A stretch of 64,000 bases of DNA from Kamptonema formosum PCC 6407. GTDB taxonomy: Bacteria; Cyanobacteriota; Cyanobacteriia; Cyanobacteriales; Microcoleaceae. The notes under the pieces were generated by a model. It saw nothing but the letters and a program-made list of their open reading frames with translations. It ran no database searches and was not told the origin of the DNA. Location of the stretch: assembly GCF_000332155.1 (NCBI RefSeq), contig NZ_KB235898.1, positions 1,047,729 through 1,111,728 of the forward strand, read 5' to 3'. Below, piece after piece: positions 1 to 9,100 of the stretch. Every line of letters begins with the position of its first letter. The stretch's first letter is position 1. Position numbers and translations under genes: made by a program.

Positions 1-2054
1 AGATTTTTAACCGCCTCGCTGAAATTAACTTGATAAACTACACTCGCTGCTGTTGTTGTCGCACTTAGAGGATTTTGCCGAGTAATACTGCTAACAGTTG
101 GTAGAACAGCATCGACATTAACGCCTGTGGTATCTCCCACATTCTTGAGAATTAAACCAACACTGCTACCGCCACCATCCTTAATTGTTGCATCTCCCGT
201 TAGAGTTAACGCATTGCCTAAAATAACGCCATCATTATCGGCATTTCCTGCGGCAATGTTGTAACGAAATATATGAAAGGCAGAGGCTGCGCCCGTTCCA
301 ACTGAGGTCGCATTCACCGTTCCTCCGGTGTTCAAAGTCACCGGAATATACGCGCTTCCTGTGCCTTTATTAATCGTGACAGGTTGGGAGAAATTGACGA
401 TAAAATCTAAGTTGGCTCCCGCTTTAAAGGTGATAGCTGGTGGTACGCTAACACTGAGAATTTCGCCTACTGGTTTATATTCAAAAGCCCCAATGTCAAC
501 GGTAGTATTAACAATCCGGGCAAAACCAGTTCCTCGTTGATCGGTGGTTAATGCCGTCGCATTGGCATTATTGCCCGCATCAATGGCGGGACTTCCTGCT
601 AGTAAAACATGGGTTTGACTTAATCCCCCATTATCGGCTAGGGGGCCGAGTTTAGCATCAAGGGGAGTTGCTGCTGTTCCAACTAAGGGGCCGACGGGAA
701 AGGGAGTGGCTACTCCCGTGTTATCGCCTATGAGGTTTCCGCCTCCGTCTGTCCAGGTTCCGCCGGATAAATCGGGGTTTTTAATATTAGTTGATAAGTC
801 GAAGTTTCCGGCAACTAATGTATTTTTTATGGTCGCTGTTCCATTATTCTGAAATATTGCTCCTCCATTATCAAAGGAGGTGCTATTAGTAACATCTGTA
901 TCTGCTGTATTGTTGGTAAACGTGCTATTAGTAACGTTGAGCGTGCCAATATTATGAATGGCTCCGCCACTATCTTGCACACTATTTCCCGAAAAGGTAC
1001 TGTTATTAATTGTGGCTGTACTACTGTAGTAAACAAAGAGCGCCCCACCGCCCTCTCCCCCGTTACCCGTGACTTGGTTATTGCTAAATGTACTATTATT
1101 AACCGTGAGGTTGCCCAGGGTACTGGTGACGTAAATAGCGCCGCCTCGTTTGTCGGCTAATCCATTATTGAAGGTGAGGTTATTGAGGGTGAGATCGGTG
1201 TTTGAGGGAACATAAAAGAAGCGAAAGGCGGGTGCTGCGGTATCCCGTTGTATAATCGCACCGTTACCATTAATTGTTAGTTTTCCCCCAACTGTCAGAT
1301 CCGCAGGAGTGGGTAAACCGTTGGCTGTACTGGAAAAACCGTCGGAGATATTATTATCAACGGTTGTTAGGGTGTAGGTTCCAGAAGTTAGTTCAATGAT
1401 GTCATCTGCAAGAGTAGCATTCGCGTCTGCGATCGCTTGTTTTAATGCTGTTACATCACCAGCCGCGACGTTGAAGGTTGCCAATACCCCTGGATAGGCG
1501 GCCAATTTGACTCGATTAAAAGGAAATTGGGTGCGGATTTTTCCCAAAATAACATCCAGATTCCAGGTGCCCCCAAGTTCGGGGTTTCCTACTTTTTGAC
1601 TGGAGGCGGCGATGTTAATTCCCAGGATTTGATGGAGACGGGAAACAAAGGTATTGCTCTCTTTTCCTATTTCACAGCTATATAAGCATAAATCGGCATT
1701 TTTTTTCAGGGCTTTACGCCATGAGTTTAATTGGGGCGCGTAACTATCGATATTATTGAGGTTCAGGGTTGTGTTGCCCAGATGTAGGGTTCCTAAACTT
1801 CCGTGAGCCACAATATGAAGGGCTGCTAAATTGTTATACTTAGAGAGAATATCTGTTAGTTGTTGAACTCCATCCCCATTACTGTTAATGAAGGTGACGT
1901 AAATTCCTGTTTCAATGGCATCAATCAGGCAGGCATAATCCTTGACAGCAGCATCTATTATCAGGAGTTCAAAAGGAGGTTTTTGAGGCGGATTAACTCG
2001 AACAGAGCCACTTTTCTTATGACCCAAGATTGTCATTGAGCTTATTTTCGACAT
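1..2054 (-). CDS. DUF4347 domain surface protein with beta-helix repeats (C-terminus beyond window)
   Basis: Reading the minus strand from the ATG at 2054 gives an uninterrupted frame of 684 codons that leaves the window at base 1, so the C-terminus is missing. An in-frame TAA lies two codons upstream (2058-2060), which limits the start to this ATG or the one at 2036. The first ~170 residues are a DUF4347 domain (ALHIVAHGSLG, then LCLYSCEIGKE), a region common at the N-terminus of large cyanobacterial surface or secreted proteins. Next comes a right-handed beta-helix region with repeated NNSTF/NLTFNNG turns (about residues 220-430), as in polymorphic outer-membrane or CSLREA-type proteins, then Ig-like segments (VSVPPAITFKAG; PTVSSITRQNP). 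The protein is probably exported and adhesive. Its N-terminal domain matches that of the RTX giant at 6.1-13.1 kb. Function is inferred. Confidence 0.85.
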   Translation of the reverse strand, partial: MSKISSMTILGHKKSGSVRVNPPQKPPFELLIIDAAVKDYACLIDAIETGIYVTFINSNGDGVQQLTDILSKYNNLAALHIVAHGSLGTLHLGNTTLNLNNIDSYAPQLNSWRKALKKNADLCLYSCEIGKESNTFVSRLHQILGINIAASSQKVGNPELGGTWNLDVILGKIRTQFPFNRVKLAAYPGVLATFNVAAGDVTALKQAIADANATLADDIIELTSGTYTLTTVDNNISDGFSSTANGLPTPADLTVGGKLTINGNGAIIQRDTAAPAFRFFYVPSNTDLTLNNLTFNNGLADKRGGAIYVTSTLGNLTVNNSTFSNNQVTGNGGEGGGALFVYYSSTATINNSTFSGNSVQDSGGAIHNIGTLNVTNSTFTNNTADTDVTNSTSFDNGGAIFQNNGTATIKNTLVAGNFDLSTNIKNPDLSGGTWTDGGGNLIGDNTGVATPFPVGPLVGTAATPLDAKLGPLADNGGLSQTHVLLAGSPAIDAGNNANATALTTDQRGTGFARIVNTTVDIGAFEYKPVGEILSVSVPPAITFKAGANLDFIVNFSQPVTINKGTGSAYIPVTLNTGGTVNATSVGTGAASAFHIFRYNIAAGNADNDGVILGNALTLTGDATIKDGGGSSVGLILKNVGDTTGVNVDAVLPTVSSITRQNPLSATTTAASVVYQVNFSEAVKN

Positions 2055-2452
2055 AGCTTATCTTCATCCCTGCCATATTTTGTGGAAATTTTATCTCTCT
2101 TCATTATAATTCTTTATTTTTTAAGGTCAATACTTCGGACACTTTATTAATGGGCAAGGGTAGAATGCGGGTTTTGGGTTCCAAGTTCGCCGCGTAGGCG
2201 TAGCCAGCCGAAGGCATCGCCAAGGGTAGAATAAAGGTTTCAGCCAGTTCTCTAAAAACTGTCCGGACTATTGTAAGGTTCTCCTGAAAAATATTAAGTT
2301 TAATTTCAACGCTCGATTTCCTCTGCTGCCGCAATCAGAACTACCGGGATAGTGGTCTTACAAATGTCTAATTAAGTGGCTATAATTCCCGCAAAATTAC
2401 CGGGTTATTGTTCGGATTTTAACAAAAAAAATAACCAGATTTTCACGATTCT
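2055..2452. other. Intergenic region between divergent DUF4347 and DUF202 genes
   Basis: This holds the upstream regions of two divergent genes. A 76-codon minus-strand frame (2104-2334) with a TTG start exists. Most of it is not recognisable, and its middle is a repeat insertion, so I do not call it a gene. It may be a decayed gene fragment. No clear promoter or terminator could be fixed by eye. Confidence 0.5.
2155..2232. repeat. Short inserted repeat flanked by 12-bp direct repeats
   Basis: CAAGGGTAGAAT occurs at 2155-2166 and again at 2221-2232. The 54 bases between contain a GCCGCGTAGGCGTAGCC block of the kind dispersed in Oscillatoriales genomes. The offset of 66 bp is a whole number of codons, so the surrounding frame survives. 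It looks like a small dispersed element with a target-site duplication. Confidence 0.5.
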
Positions 2453-2998
2453 TTGTTGACTTTAAAGCTGACGAAAATAGATACAGAGAAGGCAAAATTA
2501 CAAAATCCCTCGCGGGTGCGAGATCATTTAGCGAACGAGCGCACCTATTTAGCTTGGATGCGAACCGCGATCGCACTCATGGGTTTTGGCGTTGCGATCG
2601 TCCGTCTCCGCATCTTATACCAATTCTCTAAATTAATGCTACAGTCTTGGGGCGGGTTTATTAATGTTATTTTTGGGTGGCAAATTTGATCGCGAACCCG
2701 CCCCTACCCCAAACTGTAGCAAACTTTTAGAGAAGTGGTATTACAACCGCCTCTGATAGCGCGTCCTGGCATTGGCTGGATGTTAGGGGTAGTATTTTCT
2801 TTAGTTGGTTTAGTGACTGTTTTACTTTCAACTAACCACTACTTTAACGTCCGCCGAGACATTGATGAGGATACTTATGAACCAGCAGAAGGTTGGGTAA
2901 TGCTCTTCAGTTTTGCAGTGATGCTTTTAGGAGCTGGAGTTGTCTATTTTGTATTCTCAGCTCCCTTTGTTACCTCTATTCCTGTTGTCACTGAATGA
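2453..2998 (+). pseudogene. DUF202 (YidH-type) inner-membrane protein gene interrupted by a MITE
   Basis: Two pieces in the same frame together make a DUF202 protein. The first (2453-2689) has the signature VRDHLANERTYLAWMRTA and the first membrane helix (ALMGFGVAIVRLR). The second (from 2741) continues LQPPLIARPGIGW, then two more membrane helices, ending at the TGA at 2996-2998. A 123-bp inverted-repeat element sits between them and brings an in-frame stop at 2687-2689. Removing the element and one TTA copy restores an uninterrupted reading (RLRILQPPLIARP), so the break is recent and the rest is intact. The start is unclear: only TTG 2453 is available and no ATG lies upstream in frame, so the 5' end may also be damaged. 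DUF202 proteins are small membrane proteins of unknown function. Confidence 0.85.
2618..2740. mobile_element. 123-bp MITE inserted in the DUF202 gene
   Basis: The ends are inverted repeats: TACCAATTCTCTAAATTAAT at the left and, read on the other strand, TACCACTTCTCTAAAAGTTT at the right, both continuing GCTACAGT and then GGGG / CGGGTT. The element is nearly one long palindrome with no coding capacity. A TTA at 2615-2617 is repeated at 2741-2743 and is the apparent target duplication. It would need a transposase in trans; none is in the window. Confidence 0.85.
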
Positions 2999-3005
2999 TT
3001 TTCAG

Positions 3006-4484
3006 TTAATATCTTAAATCCTCATTCAAACGAACTTGCACAATCTGACCTGGTTGAATAGTAGCAGGTTGGGGAGCAGTGGCGTAAGTTGTTGCAGCAC
3101 CCGCAGCAGCACCCGCAAGTAAACCAATACCAGTAAAACCACTAAGTACAAATAATGCTACTCCTCCAATCCCGGAATTACGCAGAAAACTCCTTTGTGA
3201 GGGTTTGCGATCGCCACTACCAAATCGATCCGATCGCGCATCTAGAGGAATGCTACGACCATTAAGATACATCGCTTGAGCAATAAAGCGCGTACCTTCG
3301 CTATTGCTTTCAAAGCGTCCGATTATTGGGGTATTTGGTGGTACGATCGTATTGCCATAGCTATCAAGAATCCCTCCTTGTAATAGCAAAACTTCCTGTC
3401 TTGAGGGTTTGGGATCTAGCGCTAAAGGCTCTACACCAGGATAAAGCAAGCTGAGTCTAGTTCCTGCTGGTAGCAAGATATTGGGCGCGTATGCAGTTGG
3501 CGCGATCGCATTTGGTAAGGGATAAACTGAAGGTGGGACAAAATTATCATAATTGCTAGCAGGTAAAGGAGCGATCGGCTGTCTGGGAAGCTCTTCATTC
3601 CAATTTAATGGTCTTGCTGGGGTCGCATAACCCGGAATTGTCACCGATGGAACCGATCGCGGCGGCGTATAGGTGGGTGTATAACTAGGAGGTAAAGCGG
3701 CTTGTTGTCTTGTTTGGTTAACTGGAAAAGTAGCGATCGGTACTGTCAGCGGTTGGATCGGCGGATTTGGAGTTTCTAGTATCGCAGGATTAGGATTAGG
3801 TAGATTTTGGGGCGATCGCGCCAACGATGCAGTTTGAGTGCTACTTTGAGGTCTAGCAGTAGTAGAATTAGCCAGAGGTCTAGTGTTAGTGTTACTAGGC
3901 GGCGACGTAGGCGGTGGCGGAGTAGTTAAGCCGCGTTGCATTGGCCCTGCTGTAGCCCCCGTCATTGAATTTCCTTGACTTAACAGATTATTCGTCCCTG
4001 AAAACAAAGGACGCAATACCCAACGATTCTCTAAACCTATGCGTTGTAACTGTACTTGTTCTGGAGTTAACACCACTCCCGGAGCAAAATCAATCACAAT
4101 TCTCGCCATCCCCGGCTGAAATTGGCTCAGGCTGACAGAACGCACCGTACCTTCTGGGTACAATTGGGTAGTATCAGTTCCCACCTCCGTATCCGGCAAA
4201 TCAACAACTATCCGCGTCGGTTGGTCTAAAAGAGAAAACTTAGGCGTTATTCCCTCTGGCAGCATGACTTCTAGCTGATTTGTCCCCGGATCGAACAACC
4301 AATTTGTCAGCAATGCAGCAGCAGCTTGTCGTTGTCCTATTGGTAAGGTGACAACTACGGCGGCGACTGTCAGACTCAGGTTAAGCGACTGGCAAGCAAG
4401 CAGCGTGGCTGTGGCCTTGCGGAGAGTCTGGCTGTGTAAACTTGGCAAAAATCCCTGTACTGATTTTTTGTGTTGCATGGCCAT
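3006..4484 (-). CDS. AMIN-domain envelope protein with proline-rich linker
   Basis: The product has 492 residues from the ATG at 4484; a longer TTG-started reading (4523) only adds a weak extension. Residues ~32-57 are a hydrophobic export signal. Residues ~62-160 form an AMIN domain (FDPGTNQLEVMLPEG; PTRIVVDLPDTEVG; MARIVIDFAPGV; RWVLRPLF), a module that targets periplasmic proteins to cell-wall or outer-membrane complexes. A Pro/Thr/Ser-rich linker (~165-340) follows. The C-terminal ~145 residues (LLPAGTRLSLLYPG, then FESNSEGTRFIAQAMYLNG, a glycine/alanine membrane-like stretch and GQIVQVRLNEDLRY) recall VirB10/TrbI-like C-termini. Bases ~4390-4432, in the signal-peptide region, look like a dispersed repeat that became coding. 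It is a single gene, convergent with the broken DUF202 gene. The role is inferred as cell-envelope structure. Confidence 0.75.
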   Translation of the reverse strand: MAMQHKKSVQGFLPSLHSQTLRKATATLLACQSLNLSLTVAAVVVTLPIGQRQAAAALLTNWLFDPGTNQLEVMLPEGITPKFSLLDQPTRIVVDLPDTEVGTDTTQLYPEGTVRSVSLSQFQPGMARIVIDFAPGVVLTPEQVQLQRIGLENRWVLRPLFSGTNNLLSQGNSMTGATAGPMQRGLTTPPPPTSPPSNTNTRPLANSTTARPQSSTQTASLARSPQNLPNPNPAILETPNPPIQPLTVPIATFPVNQTRQQAALPPSYTPTYTPPRSVPSVTIPGYATPARPLNWNEELPRQPIAPLPASNYDNFVPPSVYPLPNAIAPTAYAPNILLPAGTRLSLLYPGVEPLALDPKPSRQEVLLLQGGILDSYGNTIVPPNTPIIGRFESNSEGTRFIAQAMYLNGRSIPLDARSDRFGSGDRKPSQRSFLRNSGIGGVALFVLSGFTGIGLLAGAAAGAATTYATAPQPATIQPGQIVQVRLNEDLRY

Positions 4485-4646
4485 CAAAGAGAAAGTTGCG
4501 ATTAAAGCTAGGCTTGAGAACAATTAAAATTAAAAATTAAAATTGATTTTTGATTATAGGGGTGAATTATTTGGATCATTCTACATTATAATTTACTCTG
4601 TTGCAGGTTCTATTCATAAACGATCGCAAAATCTTGCTCTAGTTTA

Positions 4647-5771
4647 ATGAAAATCAGTCTAAGACAACCGACTGGTCGCTCACGTATTTGGATATACATT
4701 GAGTCCAGTGATGTTTGTACCAGTATCTATACGTCGGTTGTTTTCGATCCTTACGACAACCTTTACATTTGGTTGGGTCAAATTCGCGACTCCCAATTGC
4801 CAGCATCAATGGTAATTGATAAGGAAGGTTATGGGGTAGAATTGATAGCCGAGAAAGCAAGCAATGAGACGATCCTGTTCAGAGTTGACCCGTGGCTGTG
4901 CAGAGATAACACCGCAACATTCCTCGCTACTACAGTTACACCTTATGAATTACTCACAGCTTTTCATGACGGAATTGCTGAATTTCTTAAGGAGGAATAT
5001 CGTCCATCAGACTGGTCAAACATTGATAATCTAAACAACATCAATTGGGGCGCATTACTCAAGTCGCCAACTCTTCCCGGTCAGAATTGGGAGAAACGTT
5101 TGTTAATGAGCAGGTTGGGAGCCTATGACGGAAAAATAGGAAATGGAGAAGACTTATGGGAGCAACTAACACTTGAACAACAATGGTTGATTGTCTTACG
5201 AGACTTACTATACAGAATTGCAATCCTAGCTAGTAAAAGGCAAACGCCTGAGATACAAGCACTTGTAAATCTTTACGTAACCCTACCTGTAGATATTGCA
5301 TTAGGTGAAATTGATTCAGATTGGTATCAAGGACGCGGAGTTGCGTTAAATAAAGAGTATGGATTAGATCGCGATCGACGCTATAGCCAACAAGAAAGAG
5401 AATGTCACTATATTCTCAAAATGACTAGGCTTAAAATGCTTAGAGTTGGGCAAATTGTTGATGGAACTGTGCGAGGTATTAAAACGTATGGGCTTTTCGT
5501 AGATATTGGAGGTTATCATGCCTTACTACATATTTCCGCAATTTCTCAAATGCCTGTCGAGCAATTAGATCGGATTTTTAAGCATGGCGATTGGATCAGG
5601 GCGATGATTGTGTGGATGGATATTGAAAAAGGTCGAGTTTCACTCTCAACCAGCGATTTAGAGGTTGAACCAGGTGATATGTTAAAGCACCCCTGGAAAG
5701 TCTATGAGACAGCAGAAGAAATGGCAGACAGATATTATCAGAACGTTTTGTCAAAGCAGGCGATCGATTAG
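4647..5771 (+). CDS. S1 RNA-binding domain protein
   Basis: The product has 374 residues from an ATG; no strong ribosome binding site is visible. Residues ~265-340 are a typical S1 OB-fold (GQIVDGTVRGIKTYGLFVDI, GGYHALLHISAIS, FKHGDWIRAMIVWMDIEKGR, VSLSTSDLE), a module that binds single-stranded RNA in ribosomal protein S1, RNases and translation factors. The first ~260 residues match no family I can name; they are charged, tryptophan-rich and soluble. The short tail after S1 (EPGDMLKHPWKVYETAEEMA) resembles the end of cyanobacterial S1-like proteins. It stands alone between oppositely oriented genes. RNA binding is well supported; the biological role is unknown. Confidence 0.7.
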   Translation: MKISLRQPTGRSRIWIYIESSDVCTSIYTSVVFDPYDNLYIWLGQIRDSQLPASMVIDKEGYGVELIAEKASNETILFRVDPWLCRDNTATFLATTVTPYELLTAFHDGIAEFLKEEYRPSDWSNIDNLNNINWGALLKSPTLPGQNWEKRLLMSRLGAYDGKIGNGEDLWEQLTLEQQWLIVLRDLLYRIAILASKRQTPEIQALVNLYVTLPVDIALGEIDSDWYQGRGVALNKEYGLDRDRRYSQQERECHYILKMTRLKMLRVGQIVDGTVRGIKTYGLFVDIGGYHALLHISAISQMPVEQLDRIFKHGDWIRAMIVWMDIEKGRVSLSTSDLEVEPGDMLKHPWKVYETAEEMADRYYQNVLSKQAID

Positions 5772-5973
5772 AAAGGAGATAGGCTGTCTATGGAGTTACA
5801 GAAAAAGTTTTTGCCAAAGTCGCCGACACAATAAAGTTTACTTTTGAGGACTGGCTGAGATATGTTTGCATTAACCGCGCGGGCAGTTGTGCTTAGTTTA
5901 GGTAAAGGGCGCGCTCGCGTTATTTAGATTTTCAGTTGTAGCTGATGTTCTATATTGAGCGATCGCACCCTTT

Positions 5974-6114
5974 ATACCAAATCCGGGTTTACTACCCCCT
6001 TTATTGTCATTGCGAGCGAAGCGAAGCAATCGCAAGGTCTCTGCGATTGCTTCGCTTCGCTCGCAATGACGACAGAATTACTAATAAAGGGGATGATTAA
6101 CCCGGATTTGGTAT
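5974..6114. repeat. Nested palindrome: REP-like hairpin inside a MITE-like inverted repeat
   Basis: The outer arms start ATACCAAATCCGGGTTTA (5974) and end with its complement (…ACCCGGATTTGGTAT, to 6114), each next to a CCCCTTTATT block. Inside are 29-bp perfect arms beginning GTCATTGCGAGCGAAG (6006-6034 and 6042-6070). The same inner hairpin recurs at 36869-36932 and, in a sister version, at 58876-58939. It lies just past the stop of the RTX gene and could end its transcript. Confidence 0.85.
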
Positions 6115-6119
6115 TACTT

Positions 6120-9100
6120 CTAAACCAGCACAAAATCCAAAGTAGAAATCACACCATTAGCGCCCAACAGATTTGCCAAGACTTGACCATTACTTGCGAC
6201 TTGGAACACAGTCCCGCCCAGAGTAGGAGTAATTTGTAATTGGTCAAAGGAAAGACCCCCGGCAAGTCCAAACTTATCCAAACCAACCTCAAAATTAAGT
6301 ACAGTATCCACACCGCTATTAGGACTCAAAACAAAAACATCATTTCCTATTCCCCCAATTAAAGTATCTTCCCCGGAGTCGCCCACAAGCCAGTCATCTC
6401 CTGTGCCGCCAGATAAAATGTCATTATCTTTACCTCCCGCAAGTGAATCATTTCCGTCATCACCATTAAGATTATCTTCCCCTTCATTGCCATAGATCAG
6501 ATCGTCTCCCTCGCCGCCATTAATACAATCACGTTGGCCAGATCCACCGACAGCAACAGATACACCTTTATTGTCTCCGTAGATAGTATCATTGCCCTCA
6601 TCGCCGCAGAGTAGATCGTTACCGTTATCGCCTAACATCAAATCATTGCCGCTACCGCCACGAAGACCATCATTTTCCTTGCCACCTCGAAGGGTATCAT
6701 TCCCTTCCTCACCAATAATAGTGTCGTCTCCTTCTTGACCATTTATTAAGTCATTACCGATGCCACCAAATAGCACATCGCGTCCCTCTGGATCGGTTTT
6801 AAAGAAGTCGTTAAGGCCGCCGTAAATGGTATCGTTACCGCTGTCACCCACAATCGTATCCGAGTTCAATTCACCCCAGATCAGATCGTCGCCTTTGCCA
6901 CCGTAAACGAGATCGTTCTCTTTGCCAGCATGGATGGTATCGTTACCGTCACCACCACCGATGATATCGTCGCCGCGATCGCCAAAAATCAAATCTTCCT
7001 GACCAACAGGCGCAACCTCGCCATTACTACCGCGATCGCCCAAAATCGTATCATTGCCTTCGCCACCATAAAGGGTATCGGAGTCAAGCTGCCCAAATAT
7101 CCAGTCATTACCTTTGCCACCGTAGGCAATATCCTTGCCTTCACCGCCAATTACGGTGTCATCACCCTCATTACCGTTGAGGTAGTCATTACCGCTACCG
7201 CCAAAAAGTAAGTCAGGATTTAAGTCGGAAACAGATAGATCGTTAACACCACCAAAGATAGTGTCATCACCACTGTCACCGATCAGGATATCGGAGTTGA
7301 GATCGCCCCAGATCAGGTCATTATTTTTCCCGCCGTGAACGAGATCGTTTTCCTTACCAGCGTAAATGGTATCGTTACCGTCACCGCCGCCAATGATATC
7401 GTTCTCCTCTTCTCCAAAGATTAAATCTTCTTCTCCAGCGCCATCTCCAGGATTTGCGCTACCGCTATCGCCGATCAGGATATCTGCACCGCGATCGCCA
7501 TGTATGGTATCAGCGCCGCGATCGCCAAATAACCAGTTATCTCCACTGTTACCAGTCAACAAGTCATTTCCCCGATCGCCGCTGATGATTTCAATCCCAC
7601 CAGCGAACAATCGATCGGGCTGAAATTCGACTTTTGGCACTATCTGCGGTGCGGTAAATGTAAACTCAGGTTTTTCGGGAATTGGAGTGCAACCACAACT
7701 CGTGTCCGGTTCCTCTACTGGGGCGAAAGGCTGAGTAGGTATTGGTGTTGCTGTGGGTATGGGTGTTGCTGTGGGTATGGGTGTTGCCGTTGGTTCGAGT
7801 GTTGCCGTTGGTGTAGGTGTTGCCGTTGGTATGGGTGTTGCCGTGGGCGTAGGCGTAGGAGTTCCCGTAGGCGTAGGCGTAGGAGTTCCCGTTGGCGTAG
7901 GCGTAGGAGTACCTGTAGGCGTAGGTGTGGGCGTGGGTGTTGGTGCAATTGGCCCCAACACAGTCGATACGCTAGCAGCCGCAGGACTAACTGCACCAAG
8001 GTTATCGGTAGCGCTGTAAGTAAAACTAGCCCCTGTAAAGTTGCCCGTAGATTTGAAGAATAACTGACTAATTTGAGCGGGTGTGAGCACTTGGCCCGGA
8101 GTGATGAGGACACCACCGTTAGCGGGATCTCCCAGATATAACAAGCCTTGTTCAGCGGGCGGTAGAGTGTTGATTGTGAAGGATGCGATCGCGCCATCAG
8201 GGTCACTTCCCCCTAATCCTGTCAGGTTAACGGTGCTTCCTGGGGGCAAACTGACATTACTATTGTTCGTTAATGGCGGAAGGTTGACACCAGCTTGGAT
8301 TGAGACATTGCCTGTAGCAGGGCTAACTGCACCAAGGTTATCGGTAGCGCTGTAAGTAAAACTAGCCCCTGTAAAGTTGCCCGTAGACTGGAAGAATAAC
8401 TGGCTAATTTGAGCGGGTGTCAGCACTTGGCCGGGAGTAATGGCGACACCACCGTTAGCAGGATCTCCTAAATACAATATGCCTTGTGCCGCTGGAGGCA
8501 AGGTGTTAATTGTGTAAGATGCGATCGCGCCATCAGTGTCGCTTCCCCCTAGTCCTGGAATCTGGACAGTGCTCCCTGGTGGCAAACTGGCATTAGAATT
8601 ATTTGCCACTGGAGGCAGGTTAGGAGTAGGCGGGATAAGGGATACAGCAGCGGGAGCAGGGGTAGTAAGACCGAGGTTATCGGTAGCACTGTAACTGAAA
8701 CTAGCTCCTGTAAAGCTGCCTGTAGATTGGAAGAATAACTGACTAATTTGAGCGGGTGTCAGCACTTGGCCCGGAGTGACGAGAACACCACCGTTAGCAG
8801 GATCTCCTAAGTACAACAAGCCTTGTTCTGCCGGGGGCAAAGTGTTAATCGTATAGGATGCGATCGCGCCATCGGGGTCTGTTGCTCCTAGTCCTGAAAG
8901 CTGGACAGCACTCCCTGGTGTGGCGACGTTATTGGCATTAGTCGCAAGAGGGGGAAGGTTTGGCGCTGCGATCGCGTTGACAGTAGCAGCAGCGAGGCTG
9001 ACAGCACCGCTGTTATCGGTGGCGCTATAAGTGAAGCCTGCACCTGTAAAGCTACCTGTAGATTGGAAGAATAACTGACTAATTTGAGCGGGCGTTAGCA

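Noticed and set aside
7753..8019. Plus-strand frame of VGVGVG repeats
   Set aside because: Antisense shadow of the Thr/Pro linker of the RTX adhesin; no ribosome binding site and composition dictated by the repeat.
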